Shown here: positions 25,886 through 34,800 of the stretch, piece after piece | Layout: each line of letters begins with the position of its first letter | How positions within the stretch are numbered: the first letter of the stretch is position 1 | Assembly: GCF_000264315.1 (NCBI RefSeq) | Contig: NZ_AJXU01000030.1 | Coordinates: 31,757-95,756, forward strand | DNA from: Rhodanobacter fulvus Jip2 | GTDB taxonomy: Bacteria > Pseudomonadota > Gammaproteobacteria > Xanthomonadales > Rhodanobacteraceae | Length of the DNA: 64,000 nt | Reading direction: 5' to 3' | Program-made: the position numbers and the translations under genes | The notes under the pieces: generated by a model | What the model saw: the letters and a program-made list of their open reading frames with translations, nothing else | Told to the model about the DNA's origin: nothing | Databases searched by the model: none

Positions 25886-27289
25886 TCAATCGCGGATACG
25901 CACGATGCTGGTCATGCGGTCGACGAAGGTCTGCTTGTCGTTGAACAGCAGCGGCAGCAGCGGCGTCACCGATACCGCGTTGAGCTTGACGCGCACCTTG
26001 CTGCCGTCGGCCTTGCGGTAGCTCATGCCGCCCACGTCGTGGATCACGTACGGCTGGCCGTTGAACTGGCCCAGCACCATCATCACGTGGCCGGGGATGT
26101 AGACCAGGTCGCCCGTCTGCAGCGCGTACGCCGCGGCGATGCGCTCCTGGCGGCTGTCCTTGTCGGTGAACACGCGATGCGCCAACGCCGGGCTGATCGC
26201 CTGCTTGCTGGTGTTGCGCGGCATCTGCACGCCCATGCTGCGATAGACGTCCGACACGAAACCGCTGCAGTCGCGGCCATCGTAGGCGTGGCCCCAGCCG
26301 TAGCGCTCGCCAAGGAATTTGAACGCCTGGCGGATCAGGTTGGCGCGGGTCAACGGCAGATAGTCGGCGGCGGTATCGGTGTTCTTCTGCAGCAGCGCGG
26401 GAGCGAATTGCAGCTTGCCGGCGGCGTCGCGCAGCGGCAGTTCCAGCACGTGCGAGGTGTACGGCGTCTGCCCGTTCACCGGCTGGTCCGGCGGCAGGTC
26501 GGTCTGCAGCGGCACGCGCGTGCCCATGTCCAGTTGCAGTTGCGACAGCGCGGGCTGTTCGCGGGTGAATACGGTGCGCACGCTGGCGCCCGTCACCACG
26601 CGATACGGTTTCTTGTCGGCATAACCGAACACTTGCGCCGCGCTGCCTTCGGCCACGTTCTCCTTCTCGGTCCACGCCGCATAGCGGGGGCTGACCACGA
26701 ACAGCCACTGGCCGTCCGCGCTGGTGTGCGCGATCACCAGCGGCGTGCCGGGAAACTCCGCAGTCTCCTGGAAGCGGTCGATATCGGTGTCGTCGTCAGA
26801 ACTGAACACCCGCAACGTGGTGGGGAAGCCGCGCAACGCGGCGCGGCGCACCACCAGCCCGTAGCGGGTTTTCTGTTGCGGGGGAATCGCCCCCAGCGCC
26901 GCGTTATCGGCCACCGCCTGCAGCGTGGCGGCGGACACCGGCTTGCCGTGCACGTCGTACAGCGGATGCGTGGGCAGGGTGGACAACGGCTTGATCCAGC
27001 CGAGCACGCGATCGCGATCCAGCGTGGGCGGCAGCGCACGCAGGTCGTGCATCGACGGATCGAGCTGCAGCAGCTTCGCGTTCTGCGCCGCGATCGCTGC
27101 GGGATCGAGAATCACGCGGTCCGGTTGCGCCTGCAGGCCGATCCAGAACGCGGGCGTCAGTTGCGCCTCGCCCACGTCCAGCACGCCCGAGGGCGGCACG
27201 GCGAGAGTGGCCGGCGCCTGGCGCGCCGGCGCGGGCGCAGCGGCCAAGGCAAGCGTCAGCAGCGAGGCAAAAATGAAGGTCAATCGCAT
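25886..27289 (-). CDS. Secreted NlpC/P60 (C40) peptidase with SH3-like domains, YkfC-like
   Basis: This 467-residue exported protein (signal peptide residues 1-23) has SH3b-like regions around 145-260. The C-terminal papain-like NlpC/P60 domain follows from about 315. Catalytic Cys is C341 (GRDCSGFVSDV), His is H401 (IPGHVMMVLG) and the third polar residue H417 (VIHDVGG). The architecture matches gamma-D-glutamyl-L-diamino-acid endopeptidases such as YkfC, which cut murein peptides between D-Glu and the diamino acid and leave L-Ala-D-Glu. That product is the substrate of the epimerase gene directly downstream. The pair is strong evidence for murein-peptide processing. Confidence 0.9.
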   Translation of the reverse strand: MRLTFIFASLLTLALAAAPAPARQAPATLAVPPSGVLDVGEAQLTPAFWIGLQAQPDRVILDPAAIAAQNAKLLQLDPSMHDLRALPPTLDRDRVLGWIKPLSTLPTHPLYDVHGKPVSAATLQAVADNAALGAIPPQQKTRYGLVVRRAALRGFPTTLRVFSSDDDTDIDRFQETAEFPGTPLVIAHTSADGQWLFVVSPRYAAWTEKENVAEGSAAQVFGYADKKPYRVVTGASVRTVFTREQPALSQLQLDMGTRVPLQTDLPPDQPVNGQTPYTSHVLELPLRDAAGKLQFAPALLQKNTDTAADYLPLTRANLIRQAFKFLGERYGWGHAYDGRDCSGFVSDVYRSMGVQMPRNTSKQAISPALAHRVFTDKDSRQERIAAAYALQTGDLVYIPGHVMMVLGQFNGQPYVIHDVGGMSYRKADGSKVRVKLNAVSVTPLLPLLFNDKQTFVDRMTSIVRIRD

Positions 27290-27310
27290 GATCCGGGTCC
27301 TCTACAACGT

Positions 27311-28462
27311 TCAACCGAGCGCCATCATCGACATCAGGTGCGCCACCACGATGCCGAAGCCGGTGCCGAGGATATAGCCCAGCAAGGCCAGCAAAATTCC
27401 CACCGGCACCAGCGATTTCGAATAGCTGGCCGCAAGGATCGGCGTGGCCGCTACGCCGCCAATATGCGCCAGCGAGGCGATGCCGCACAGGAACAGATCG
27501 AAGCGGAACAGCTTGGCGAAACCCACCAGCAGCACCGCGTGGATCGCGATGACGGTGACGCCGCACAGCAGATACAACGGCGCGGCGCCGATGCCATGGA
27601 AATTGCTCTGCGAGGCCAGCACCGCCACCACGCTGATCAGCAGCGCGCCGGAAATCGTGCCCGCGCCGGGGTAGCGCGCCAGCGGCGTATGCGCCACCAC
27701 CAGGCCTGCCGCGGTGGCCAGCAGAATCGTCCAGGTGGTGGCGCTGAGCATGCTCGACACCGGCAGTTTCGTGGCCAGCCAGCCGGCCAGCGCCGCAGCC
27801 AGCAAGGCCATGCCCAGCCACAGCAGCACGCTCTCCGGCGTGGTCGGCCCGGTCGGCTTCGCCTCGGCCACCACCAGATCGCCGCTGGATTTGGCGCGCG
27901 TCCAGCGGTTGAATGCGGGCGCCAGCCGCGCCACCGAAAACAGCACCACCACCCACATCGAGTAGCACAGCGCATCGGTCAGCAGCGACATCGCCAGCAG
28001 CGCGTCCGACATGCCGATCGCCTGCTTCACCGCGATCATGTTGGCGGTCCCGCCCACCCAACTGCCACTGAGCGCGCCCAGCGGTTGCCAGGTGTCACCC
28101 GGAAGCCAGCCGCGATAGATCAGGAAGGTGCCGATGAAGGCCACGAACAGGCTCACCGAGGTGCAGGCGAACACGGCCAGCACGCGCGGCCCCAATGCCC
28201 AGATGGCCCGCAGATCGCAATTGATCATCAGCAGAAACAGCAGCGCCGGCACCAGCCGCGACACCAGCATTGATTGCGCCGCATGGATCTGCGCGTTGAC
28301 CTGCCACAGCCCCGACACCGCCAGCGCGGTCACCAACAAATAGGTCAGCACGATCGGCGGCAGCACCGAGAAAACCTTCCAGCCCGTGCGCCGTTCGATC
28401 GCCGGAAACAGGCCGGCAGCCAACAGCATCACCGCCAGGTAGGGCCAGACCGTCTGGATCAC
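27311..28462 (-). CDS. DUF819 family membrane protein, putative transporter
   Basis: This 383-residue integral membrane protein has about ten or more helices and belongs to DUF819 (B. subtilis YjcL type), whose substrate is not established to my knowledge. Visible family features are the glycine-rich SGSWVGGTANMIAVKQAIG near residues 135-152 and SLAHIGGVAATPILAASYS near 330-350. These look like two inverted-topology substrate loops. It is the first gene of the minus-strand arm, 21 bases before the NlpC/P60 gene and followed by the dipeptide epimerase. Uptake of murein-derived dipeptides is therefore a reasonable hypothesis. Confidence 0.83.
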   Translation of the reverse strand: MIQTVWPYLAVMLLAAGLFPAIERRTGWKVFSVLPPIVLTYLLVTALAVSGLWQVNAQIHAAQSMLVSRLVPALLFLLMINCDLRAIWALGPRVLAVFACTSVSLFVAFIGTFLIYRGWLPGDTWQPLGALSGSWVGGTANMIAVKQAIGMSDALLAMSLLTDALCYSMWVVVLFSVARLAPAFNRWTRAKSSGDLVVAEAKPTGPTTPESVLLWLGMALLAAALAGWLATKLPVSSMLSATTWTILLATAAGLVVAHTPLARYPGAGTISGALLISVVAVLASQSNFHGIGAAPLYLLCGVTVIAIHAVLLVGFAKLFRFDLFLCGIASLAHIGGVAATPILAASYSKSLVPVGILLALLGYILGTGFGIVVAHLMSMMALG

Positions 28463-28563
28463 ATGCGTCCCCTTGTGGACCGTTCGCCGATGCGCGGCAA
28501 CGGGCCGGTTTGCGCCGCCAAGGAATAGGTGATTCTTTTCAATTGCAATCGAAGCATAAATTA

Positions 28564-28592
28564 TTGACCAGCATTTGCAAGCGTGTTACACA
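28564..28592 (+). promoter_or_regulatory. Candidate sigma-70 promoter for the transglutaminase-TonB receptor arm
   Basis: TTGACC at 28564-28569 and TACACA at 28587-28592 are separated by exactly 17 bases, within an AT-rich patch (28520-28590) between the divergent DUF819 and transglutaminase genes. Transcription would start near 28599, just before the chosen CDS start. The 112-base divergent spacer should also carry the minus-strand promoter. Confidence 0.5.
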
Positions 28593-28628
28593 GCCGCATC
28601 TGGGGTCTTCATGGCGGGGGATGGCGCG

Positions 28629-30224
28629 ATGCACTCACGGTTACCTGTCGCAGTGAAATCACGTGGGCGGCGTCTGGCGCTGGCGCTGCTGGCGCTATTG
28701 TTCGCCGGCCCGCTGCAGGCCGGCTCGCAGGATGACAACCGCGCCGTGGCGCCCATCATCGCGCAGATCGACGCCGGGCATTTCCACGAGGCGCAGGCGG
28801 CGATCGACCGCGCGCTGGCCCAGCCGCAGCTTTCCGCCGACGCGCGGCGCGCGCTGGCGTTCCAGCGCGAACGCATGCGCCGCATCCTGCTCGATTTCAC
28901 CCTCGACGCCGACGACGTCGAGGCGCGCGTGCGCAAGCAGATCCCCGACCTCACCGACGCCGAGTTCGCCAGGTGGAACGCGGCCGGACTGTTCGAGCAC
29001 CAGGTCATCGACGGCCGCACGCTGTACTTCAAGCGCTCGCCGGGCAACCTGTTCCACCTCAGCGACGAGGCGGTGGCGCGGCGCGCGGTGCAGGCGCCGA
29101 GCACCGATGGCCCGATGGAATCGCTGAACGACGCGCAGCGGGCGATCTACCACGCCGCGCTGGCCGAACACCGCAGCAGCGTGCTGCCGCGCCGCGTGCG
29201 GATGACGCAAACGCTTACCGTGGATGCCGACGCCGTGCCCGCCGGTGAAACCGTGCGGGCGTGGATTCCCTACCCGCAGGCGGTGCCGGGCCAGCAGCAG
29301 GACATCCGCTACATCGCCAGCGTGCCGGCGCAGCATCGCATCGCGCCCGCGTCCGCCCTGCAGCGCACGGTGTACCTGGAGCAGCCCGCGGTGGCGGGCA
29401 AGAAGACCGAGTTCTCGGTGACCTACGAGTTGACCCTGTTTGCCCAGTACCACGCCATCGACCCGGCCAGGGTAACGCCGCTCTCCGCCGCCAGCGCGGA
29501 AGCCGTGCAGTGCCGTGATGGTCACGACGATGCGGCGCCCTGCTCCATCTTCCCCGTCCACGGCACGACCCACGCGGAGACCGAACTGGCGCCGTACCTG
29601 GCCGAGCGTCCGCCGCACATCGTGTTCACCGACGCGATGCGCGCGTTCTCGCGCAAGGTCGTTGGCGACGAGAAGAACCCGTACCACATCGCGCAGAAAC
29701 TGTTCGCGGCGGTCGACAGGATTCCCTGGGCCGGCGCGCGCGAGTACTTCACCATCAGCAACATCAGCGACTACGCGCTGCACGCCGGCCACGCCGATTG
29801 CGGCCAGCAGACCCTGCTGCTGATGACCCTGCTGCGGCTCAACGGCATCCCCACGCGCTGGCAGTCGGGCATGGTGTTTTCCGACGACGGCAGCTACAGC
29901 AACATCCACGACTGGGGCTACCTGTACCTGGCGCCGTACGGCTGGGTGCCGATGGACGTGACCACCGGCCAGCTGCAGCCGGGCCCCGCCGACGACCAGG
30001 CGCTGGCGTGGTTCTACCTCGGCGGGCTCGATGCCAACCGCATCGCCTTCAACAACGATTACGGCCGCACGTTCGTGCCGCCGAAGCAGCATTTCCGTTC
30101 CGACAATGTGGATTCCCAGCGCGGCGAAGTGGAGTGGGACGGGGGCAACCTCTACTACGGCCAGTGGGATTACGGCTTCGATTGGCAGATCCAGGCAGCG
30201 ACGCAGGGACGCAGAAGCAACTAA
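28629..30224 (+). CDS. Transglutaminase-like domain secreted protein
   Basis: This 531-residue protein has an N-terminal signal region (basic SRGRRLALALLALLFAGPLQA), a helical segment, a beta-rich middle domain and a C-terminal transglutaminase-like cysteine peptidase fold. The catalytic triad is visible as C391 (HADCGQQTLLLMTLLRLNGIP), H427 (IHDWGYLYL) and D443 (PMDVTTG). ATG 28629 is chosen over 28575 and 28611: the first overlaps the promoter, and GGGGGA precedes 28629. Bacterial proteins of this fold act as peptidases or amidases on peptides. It is immediately upstream of a TonB-dependent receptor and probably processes the receptor's ligand. The substrate is unknown. Confidence 0.82.
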   Translation: MHSRLPVAVKSRGRRLALALLALLFAGPLQAGSQDDNRAVAPIIAQIDAGHFHEAQAAIDRALAQPQLSADARRALAFQRERMRRILLDFTLDADDVEARVRKQIPDLTDAEFARWNAAGLFEHQVIDGRTLYFKRSPGNLFHLSDEAVARRAVQAPSTDGPMESLNDAQRAIYHAALAEHRSSVLPRRVRMTQTLTVDADAVPAGETVRAWIPYPQAVPGQQQDIRYIASVPAQHRIAPASALQRTVYLEQPAVAGKKTEFSVTYELTLFAQYHAIDPARVTPLSAASAEAVQCRDGHDDAAPCSIFPVHGTTHAETELAPYLAERPPHIVFTDAMRAFSRKVVGDEKNPYHIAQKLFAAVDRIPWAGAREYFTISNISDYALHAGHADCGQQTLLLMTLLRLNGIPTRWQSGMVFSDDGSYSNIHDWGYLYLAPYGWVPMDVTTGQLQPGPADDQALAWFYLGGLDANRIAFNNDYGRTFVPPKQHFRSDNVDSQRGEVEWDGGNLYYGQWDYGFDWQIQAATQGRRSN

Positions 30225-30274
30225 CCAGCAGCTTTCATAAAGAGGCATCGACGGCGTCGATGGGGAGAAGGGGT

Positions 30275-33200
30275 ATGAACAGCAACAACCGCAAGCTACG
30301 CAGGACCGTGCTGTGCATGGCGCTGGGCCTTGGCCTGGCGTCGCTGGCCGTGCCGGCCGCCTTTGCCGGCAGCAACGACGGTTCCGTGGTGGGCCATACC
30401 GCCGCCGGTGCCGTGATCACGGTGAACAACACCGCCACCGGCTTCACCCGCTCGGTCACCGCCGACGCCAAGGGCAACTACCGCTTCCCGTTCCTGCCGG
30501 TGGGCACCTATACGCTGGAGAGCAGCAAGGACGGCGCACCGGTGGGGCACGCGGTGAATGTCACCGTGAGCCTGGGCAATGCCACCACCGTCAACGTGGG
30601 CGGCGCGAGCGACGCGACGGCGCTGGAAGCGATCAGCGTCAGCGGCACCATCCTGCCCGGGGTGGACGTGAGTTCCACCGAATCGGCCACCAATGTCACC
30701 CGCGAGCAGTTGAGCCGTATCCCGGTGGACCAGAACATCACCTCGGTGGCGATCCTGGCGCCGGGCGTGAACCGTGGCGTGGCTGGTTTCGGCGGCATCT
30801 CCTTCGGCGGCTCGTCGGTGGCGGAGAACTCGTTCTACGTCAACGGCCTCAATGTCACCGACTTCTACAACCGCAACGGCTTCTCCTCGGCGCCGTTCGC
30901 GTTCTACCAGGAGTTCCAGGTCAAGACCGGCGGCTACTCGGTGGAGTTCGGCCGCACCACCGGCGGCGTGATCAACGCGGTGACGCGCACGGGCACCAAC
31001 GACTTCCACTTCGGCACCGAGACGACGCTGGAGCCCGGCAACTGGCACTCGCGCGCCGACGACCACTACCGCGCCGACGGCACCCGCTACCTCACCGCCG
31101 GCAAGGACCGCGACTCGCTGGTCAAGCTCAACGGCTATGTGTCCGGCCCGATCGTCAAGGACAAGCTGTTCTTCTTCGCGATGTACGAGGCGCGCGGCGC
31201 CACCCCGCGCAACACCAACGACGACGGCACCGTGCTCACCAGCAACGGCTCGGACACCGGCTTCTGGGGCGCCACCATCGACTGGCACGTCAACGACAGC
31301 AACCTGCTCAGCGCCATGGCGTTCTCCGACAAGGACAAGAACGTCGGCGACGTCTACGACTACGACTACGAAAACCAGCAGCTGGGCGGCAAGACCAACG
31401 AGATCTATACCGACACCGGCGGCAAGAACTGGGCCCTCACTTGGACCAGCTACCTCACCAACGACTTGTCGATGAAGCTGATGTACGGCCGCAACAACCG
31501 CGAATCGTTCAACCGCGGCCTCAGCGATCTGGAGTGCAACCGCGTGGCCACTGACGGCGACATCCCGCTGCCGGGCATCGGCCTGGGCTGCACCACCAAT
31601 TCCCTGGTGAGCAAGCGCAACGACGTGCGCAAGCAGGCGCGCGCCGATTTCGAATGGACGCTGGGTGACCACCTGCTGCGCTTCGGCTACGACAGCGAGA
31701 AGAACACCTCCGACTACGACCGCTATTACCCGGGCCCCGGCGCGCTCTACTACAACGTCTACCAGGCGGCGCCCGGCTCATCGATCTCCAACCCCAGCGG
31801 CGGCGTGGTGCCGGCCGGCTACACCGGCTACGTGCGCGCCCGCCGCTACGAAATCTCCGGCACGTTCGAAACCACCAACTCCGCCTACTACATCGAGGAC
31901 AACTGGCAGGTCACGCCCAACGTGCTGTTGAACCTGGGCCTGCGCCGCGACGGCTTCGACAACAAGACCGGCGACGGCGACAGCTACATCAAGATGGACA
32001 ACATGATCGCGCCGCGGCTGGGCTTTTCATGGGACATGCACGGCGACGGCACCACCAAGCTGTTCGGCAACCTGGGCCGTTACTACCTGCCGGTGGCCAA
32101 CGTGATCAACATCAAGCAGGCCGGCGGCCTGCTGGACGAGCGCACGTACTACGCGTTCGACGGCTGGCAAACACTGGACCGCAACGGCTCGCCCTACGCG
32201 ATGCCGATCCTGGGCCCGCAACTGGGCGGCGTGGATGTGTCGCAGGGTGACGGCAGCGTGGGCGACCTGCGCTCGGAGGTGGACCACGACATGGACCAGG
32301 TCTACCAGGACGAACTGATCCTGGGCTTCCAGCAGATGCTCAACGACAAGTGGTCGTGGGGCGTCAGCGGCACCTACCGCCGCCTGCACAACGCCATCGA
32401 CGACATGGGCATCACGCAGACGCCCTGCGGCCCGCTGCTGGACAGCGACGGCGACCCGACCACGCAGTGGGTGATGGCCAACCCCGGCTCCAAGGTCTCC
32501 ATCTGGGGCGACACCAATTGCGACGGCACGCCCGACGGCTACGTGGATATCGACACCGCCAAGCATGGCTGGGCGATGTACGACAGCGACGGCAACTACC
32601 TGGGCGAGCGCGGCTGGGTGAAGCCCAAGCGCACCTACACCGCGATGGAATTCCAGATCGACCGCGCGTGGGATGACAAGTGGGCGTTCAACGCGTCGTA
32701 CACGCTGTCGTGGAGCCGCGGCAATGCGGAAGGCCCGGTCAACTCCGACACCAACTTCGACGACACCGGCCGCACCGAGAACTTCGACGACCCGTGGGTC
32801 AACTTCGGCGGCGACGGCTACCTGCCCAACGACCGCCGCCACCAGATCAAGCTGCGCGGCACCTATGCCATCACGCCGCAATGGCAACTCGGCGCGGACC
32901 TGCAGATCCTCTCCGGCACGCCGGTCACCGGCTTCGGCAGCGGCAATCCATACGACGCCACCTCGTACCACAGCTATTACATCTGCGTGCAGAACTGCGG
33001 CTTCATCCCGGGCGAGGTGGACGCCGACGGCGACCCGGTGCCGTATCCGTCCGAGCAGCGCGTGTACGAACGCTCGCCGCGCGGCAAGTACGGCCGCACG
33101 CCGTGGAGCTACGACCTGGGCGCCAGCATCAGCTGGCAGAAGCCGATCGGCACCGACAGCCGCATCAAGGCCAAGTTCGCGGTGTACAACCTGCTCAACT

Positions 33201-33331
33201 CGCAGCGCACGCTGGGCGTGAACCAGGACCTGCAGACGTCCATTTCCGACAGCACCAGCGACACCTTCGGCGAAGGCGTCCGCTTCCAGTCGCCGCGCTT
33301 CGCCCAACTCACGGTGAGCGTGGATTTCTGA
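30275..33331 (+). CDS. TonB-dependent receptor with N-terminal carboxypeptidase-regulatory-like domain
   Basis: This 1018-residue outer-membrane receptor has a signal peptide (ending AVPAAFA, residue 31) and a carboxypeptidase-regulatory-like beta-sandwich (35-105: GAVITVNNTATGFTRSVTADAKGNYRF). A plug domain follows (about 130-240: TNVTREQLSRIPVDQNITSV, SFYVNGLNVTD, GYSVEFGRTTGGVINAVTR). The large 22-strand barrel ends in a C-terminal aromatic (TVSVDF). This Oar-like architecture is common for receptors importing peptides or glycans in Xanthomonadales and Bacteroidota. ATG 30275 is preceded by GGGGAGAAGGGG. It follows the transglutaminase gene by 50 bases and is terminated by a strong hairpin. 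Its place in a murein-hydrolase cluster suggests import of peptidoglycan fragments. Confidence 0.9.
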   Translation: MNSNNRKLRRTVLCMALGLGLASLAVPAAFAGSNDGSVVGHTAAGAVITVNNTATGFTRSVTADAKGNYRFPFLPVGTYTLESSKDGAPVGHAVNVTVSLGNATTVNVGGASDATALEAISVSGTILPGVDVSSTESATNVTREQLSRIPVDQNITSVAILAPGVNRGVAGFGGISFGGSSVAENSFYVNGLNVTDFYNRNGFSSAPFAFYQEFQVKTGGYSVEFGRTTGGVINAVTRTGTNDFHFGTETTLEPGNWHSRADDHYRADGTRYLTAGKDRDSLVKLNGYVSGPIVKDKLFFFAMYEARGATPRNTNDDGTVLTSNGSDTGFWGATIDWHVNDSNLLSAMAFSDKDKNVGDVYDYDYENQQLGGKTNEIYTDTGGKNWALTWTSYLTNDLSMKLMYGRNNRESFNRGLSDLECNRVATDGDIPLPGIGLGCTTNSLVSKRNDVRKQARADFEWTLGDHLLRFGYDSEKNTSDYDRYYPGPGALYYNVYQAAPGSSISNPSGGVVPAGYTGYVRARRYEISGTFETTNSAYYIEDNWQVTPNVLLNLGLRRDGFDNKTGDGDSYIKMDNMIAPRLGFSWDMHGDGTTKLFGNLGRYYLPVANVINIKQAGGLLDERTYYAFDGWQTLDRNGSPYAMPILGPQLGGVDVSQGDGSVGDLRSEVDHDMDQVYQDELILGFQQMLNDKWSWGVSGTYRRLHNAIDDMGITQTPCGPLLDSDGDPTTQWVMANPGSKVSIWGDTNCDGTPDGYVDIDTAKHGWAMYDSDGNYLGERGWVKPKRTYTAMEFQIDRAWDDKWAFNASYTLSWSRGNAEGPVNSDTNFDDTGRTENFDDPWVNFGGDGYLPNDRRHQIKLRGTYAITPQWQLGADLQILSGTPVTGFGSGNPYDATSYHSYYICVQNCGFIPGEVDADGDPVPYPSEQRVYERSPRGKYGRTPWSYDLGASISWQKPIGTDSRIKAKFAVYNLLNSQRTLGVNQDLQTSISDSTSDTFGEGVRFQSPRFAQLTVSVDF

Positions 33332-33346
33332 CGCATCTCCCCCCTT

Positions 33347-33383
33347 GGCGACCCGCCTGCGCTGCAGCGGGTCGCCATTTTTT
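33347..33383 (+). terminator. Rho-independent terminator after the TonB-dependent receptor
   Basis: A perfect 10-base stem (GGCGACCCGC and GCGGGTCGCC) is followed by A-T6. It closes the transglutaminase-receptor transcript. The downstream dipeptidase gene therefore needs its own promoter or read-through. Confidence 0.85.
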
Positions 33384-33470
33384 CTTTCAGGGTGCGGCCA
33401 TGCCAGGGCCACACCCAGCGCAAACACCATCGGGGCTATGGTCGAAGCCGGCCCGTGACCGGGAAACCGC

Positions 33471-34673
33471 ATGAAGACGATCGCACGCCTCGCCATCCTC
33501 GCCACCCTGGCCGCGGGCGCCGCCCAGGCGCAGGACCCGCCGATCACCATCGACAGCCACGTCGACATCCCGTTCGACTACATGGGCGAACCGCGCTTCG
33601 ACGTGGGCCAGCCCACGCCGCTGCTGGTCGACCTGGGCAAGATGGAACGCGGTGGATTGAATGCCGCGTTCTTCGTGGTCTGGGTGCCCCAACACCAACT
33701 CGATGATGCCGGCTACGCCAAGGCGGTGAAACAGGCCAGCCAGAAATACGACGGCATCGGCCGCATGCTGATGATGTACCCCGACCGCATCCGCCTGGCC
33801 ACCACGCCCGAGCAGTTGATGGCCAACCATCACGCCGGCCTGCTCTCGGCAACCATCGAGATCGAAAACGCCTACTCACTCGGCCACGACATCCATCGCC
33901 TGGACGCCGCGTTCGATCGCGGCGCGCGCTCGGTAGGCCTGGTGCATGTGGGCAACAACGACCTGTGCACCAGCTCGCAGCCCGATACCGAACACGGCGA
34001 GCCGGCGATGAACAGCGCCGCCGATACCGGCATGAGCGACTTCGGCCGCGCCGTGGTGAAGCGGGCCAACCAGCTGGGCATGATGGTGGACGTATCGCAC
34101 GCGTCCGACGCCTGCGTACACGACACGCTGAAGGTGTCGACGGCGCCGATCATCGCCTCGCACTCCGGCGCCCGCGCCGTGCTCGATCATCCGCGCAACC
34201 TGCCCGACGACCTGCTGCGCGCGATCGCCGCCAAGGGCGGCGTGATCCAGGCGGTGGCATACAAGGAGTTCCTGAAACACGACCCGGCCCGCGAAGCGGC
34301 CGAGGAAAAACTGCAGCAGGCCGTGGCGAAAGCCGCCGGCGACACGAAGTACGACAGCGACAAGCACGACTACCTGCCCGCGATGGCCGCCGGCATGGCG
34401 AAGATCCAGCAACAGCATCCGCTGCCCACGCTGGACGACTACCTGGAACAGATCCGGCACATGGTGCAGGTGGCCGGCATCGACCACGTCGGCATCGCCT
34501 CGGACTTCGACGGCGGTGGCGGCATCACCGGCTGGGCCGACGCCAGTGAAACCCGCAACCTCACCGCCGCAATGCGCCGGCACGGCTTCAGCGACGCCGA
34601 CATCGCCAAGCTGTGGGGCGGCAATCTGTTGCGCGTGTGGGGCGAGGTGGAGCGTGATGCGGTCAAGCACTAG
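33471..34673 (+). CDS. Membrane dipeptidase (peptidase M19), secreted
   Basis: This 400-residue zinc dipeptidase of the renal-dipeptidase family has a signal peptide (residues 1-20, AAGAAQA). Metal-binding features are visible: IDSHVDIP (HxD), SATIEIENAYSLG (bridging Glu), GLVHVGNNDL (His), SHSGARAV (His) and HVGIASDFDGGGG (Asp). M19 enzymes hydrolyse dipeptides, often including those with a D-residue at the C-terminal position, such as murein-derived dipeptides. It is first of a compact group with a serine hydrolase, a D-Ala-D-Ala dipeptidase and an amidase, all apparently exported. A 127-base palindromic repeat follows the stop. Confidence 0.92.
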   Translation: MKTIARLAILATLAAGAAQAQDPPITIDSHVDIPFDYMGEPRFDVGQPTPLLVDLGKMERGGLNAAFFVVWVPQHQLDDAGYAKAVKQASQKYDGIGRMLMMYPDRIRLATTPEQLMANHHAGLLSATIEIENAYSLGHDIHRLDAAFDRGARSVGLVHVGNNDLCTSSQPDTEHGEPAMNSAADTGMSDFGRAVVKRANQLGMMVDVSHASDACVHDTLKVSTAPIIASHSGARAVLDHPRNLPDDLLRAIAAKGGVIQAVAYKEFLKHDPAREAAEEKLQQAVAKAAGDTKYDSDKHDYLPAMAAGMAKIQQQHPLPTLDDYLEQIRHMVQVAGIDHVGIASDFDGGGGITGWADASETRNLTAAMRRHGFSDADIAKLWGGNLLRVWGEVERDAVKH

Positions 34674-34800
34674 AGCCCCCCTCACCCCAACCCTCTCCCC
34701 CGGCGAAGCCGGAGGAGAGGGAGCCAGTGCGGCGCGCTCTGCTGTTGCCCCCTCTCCTCCGACGGCAAAGCCGTTGGGGGAGAGGGCTGGGGTGAGGGGG
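34674..34800. repeat. Palindromic repeat between the M19 dipeptidase and the serine hydrolase
   Basis: Inverted arms (CCCCTCACCCC plus CCTCTCCCCCGGC, mirrored by GGGGGAGAGGG plus CTGGGGTGAGGG) fill the whole intergenic space. It belongs to the CCCTCTCCC family. Its right end supplies both a ribosome-site-like GGGGGAGAGG and the GTG start of the next gene. Confidence 0.75.
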
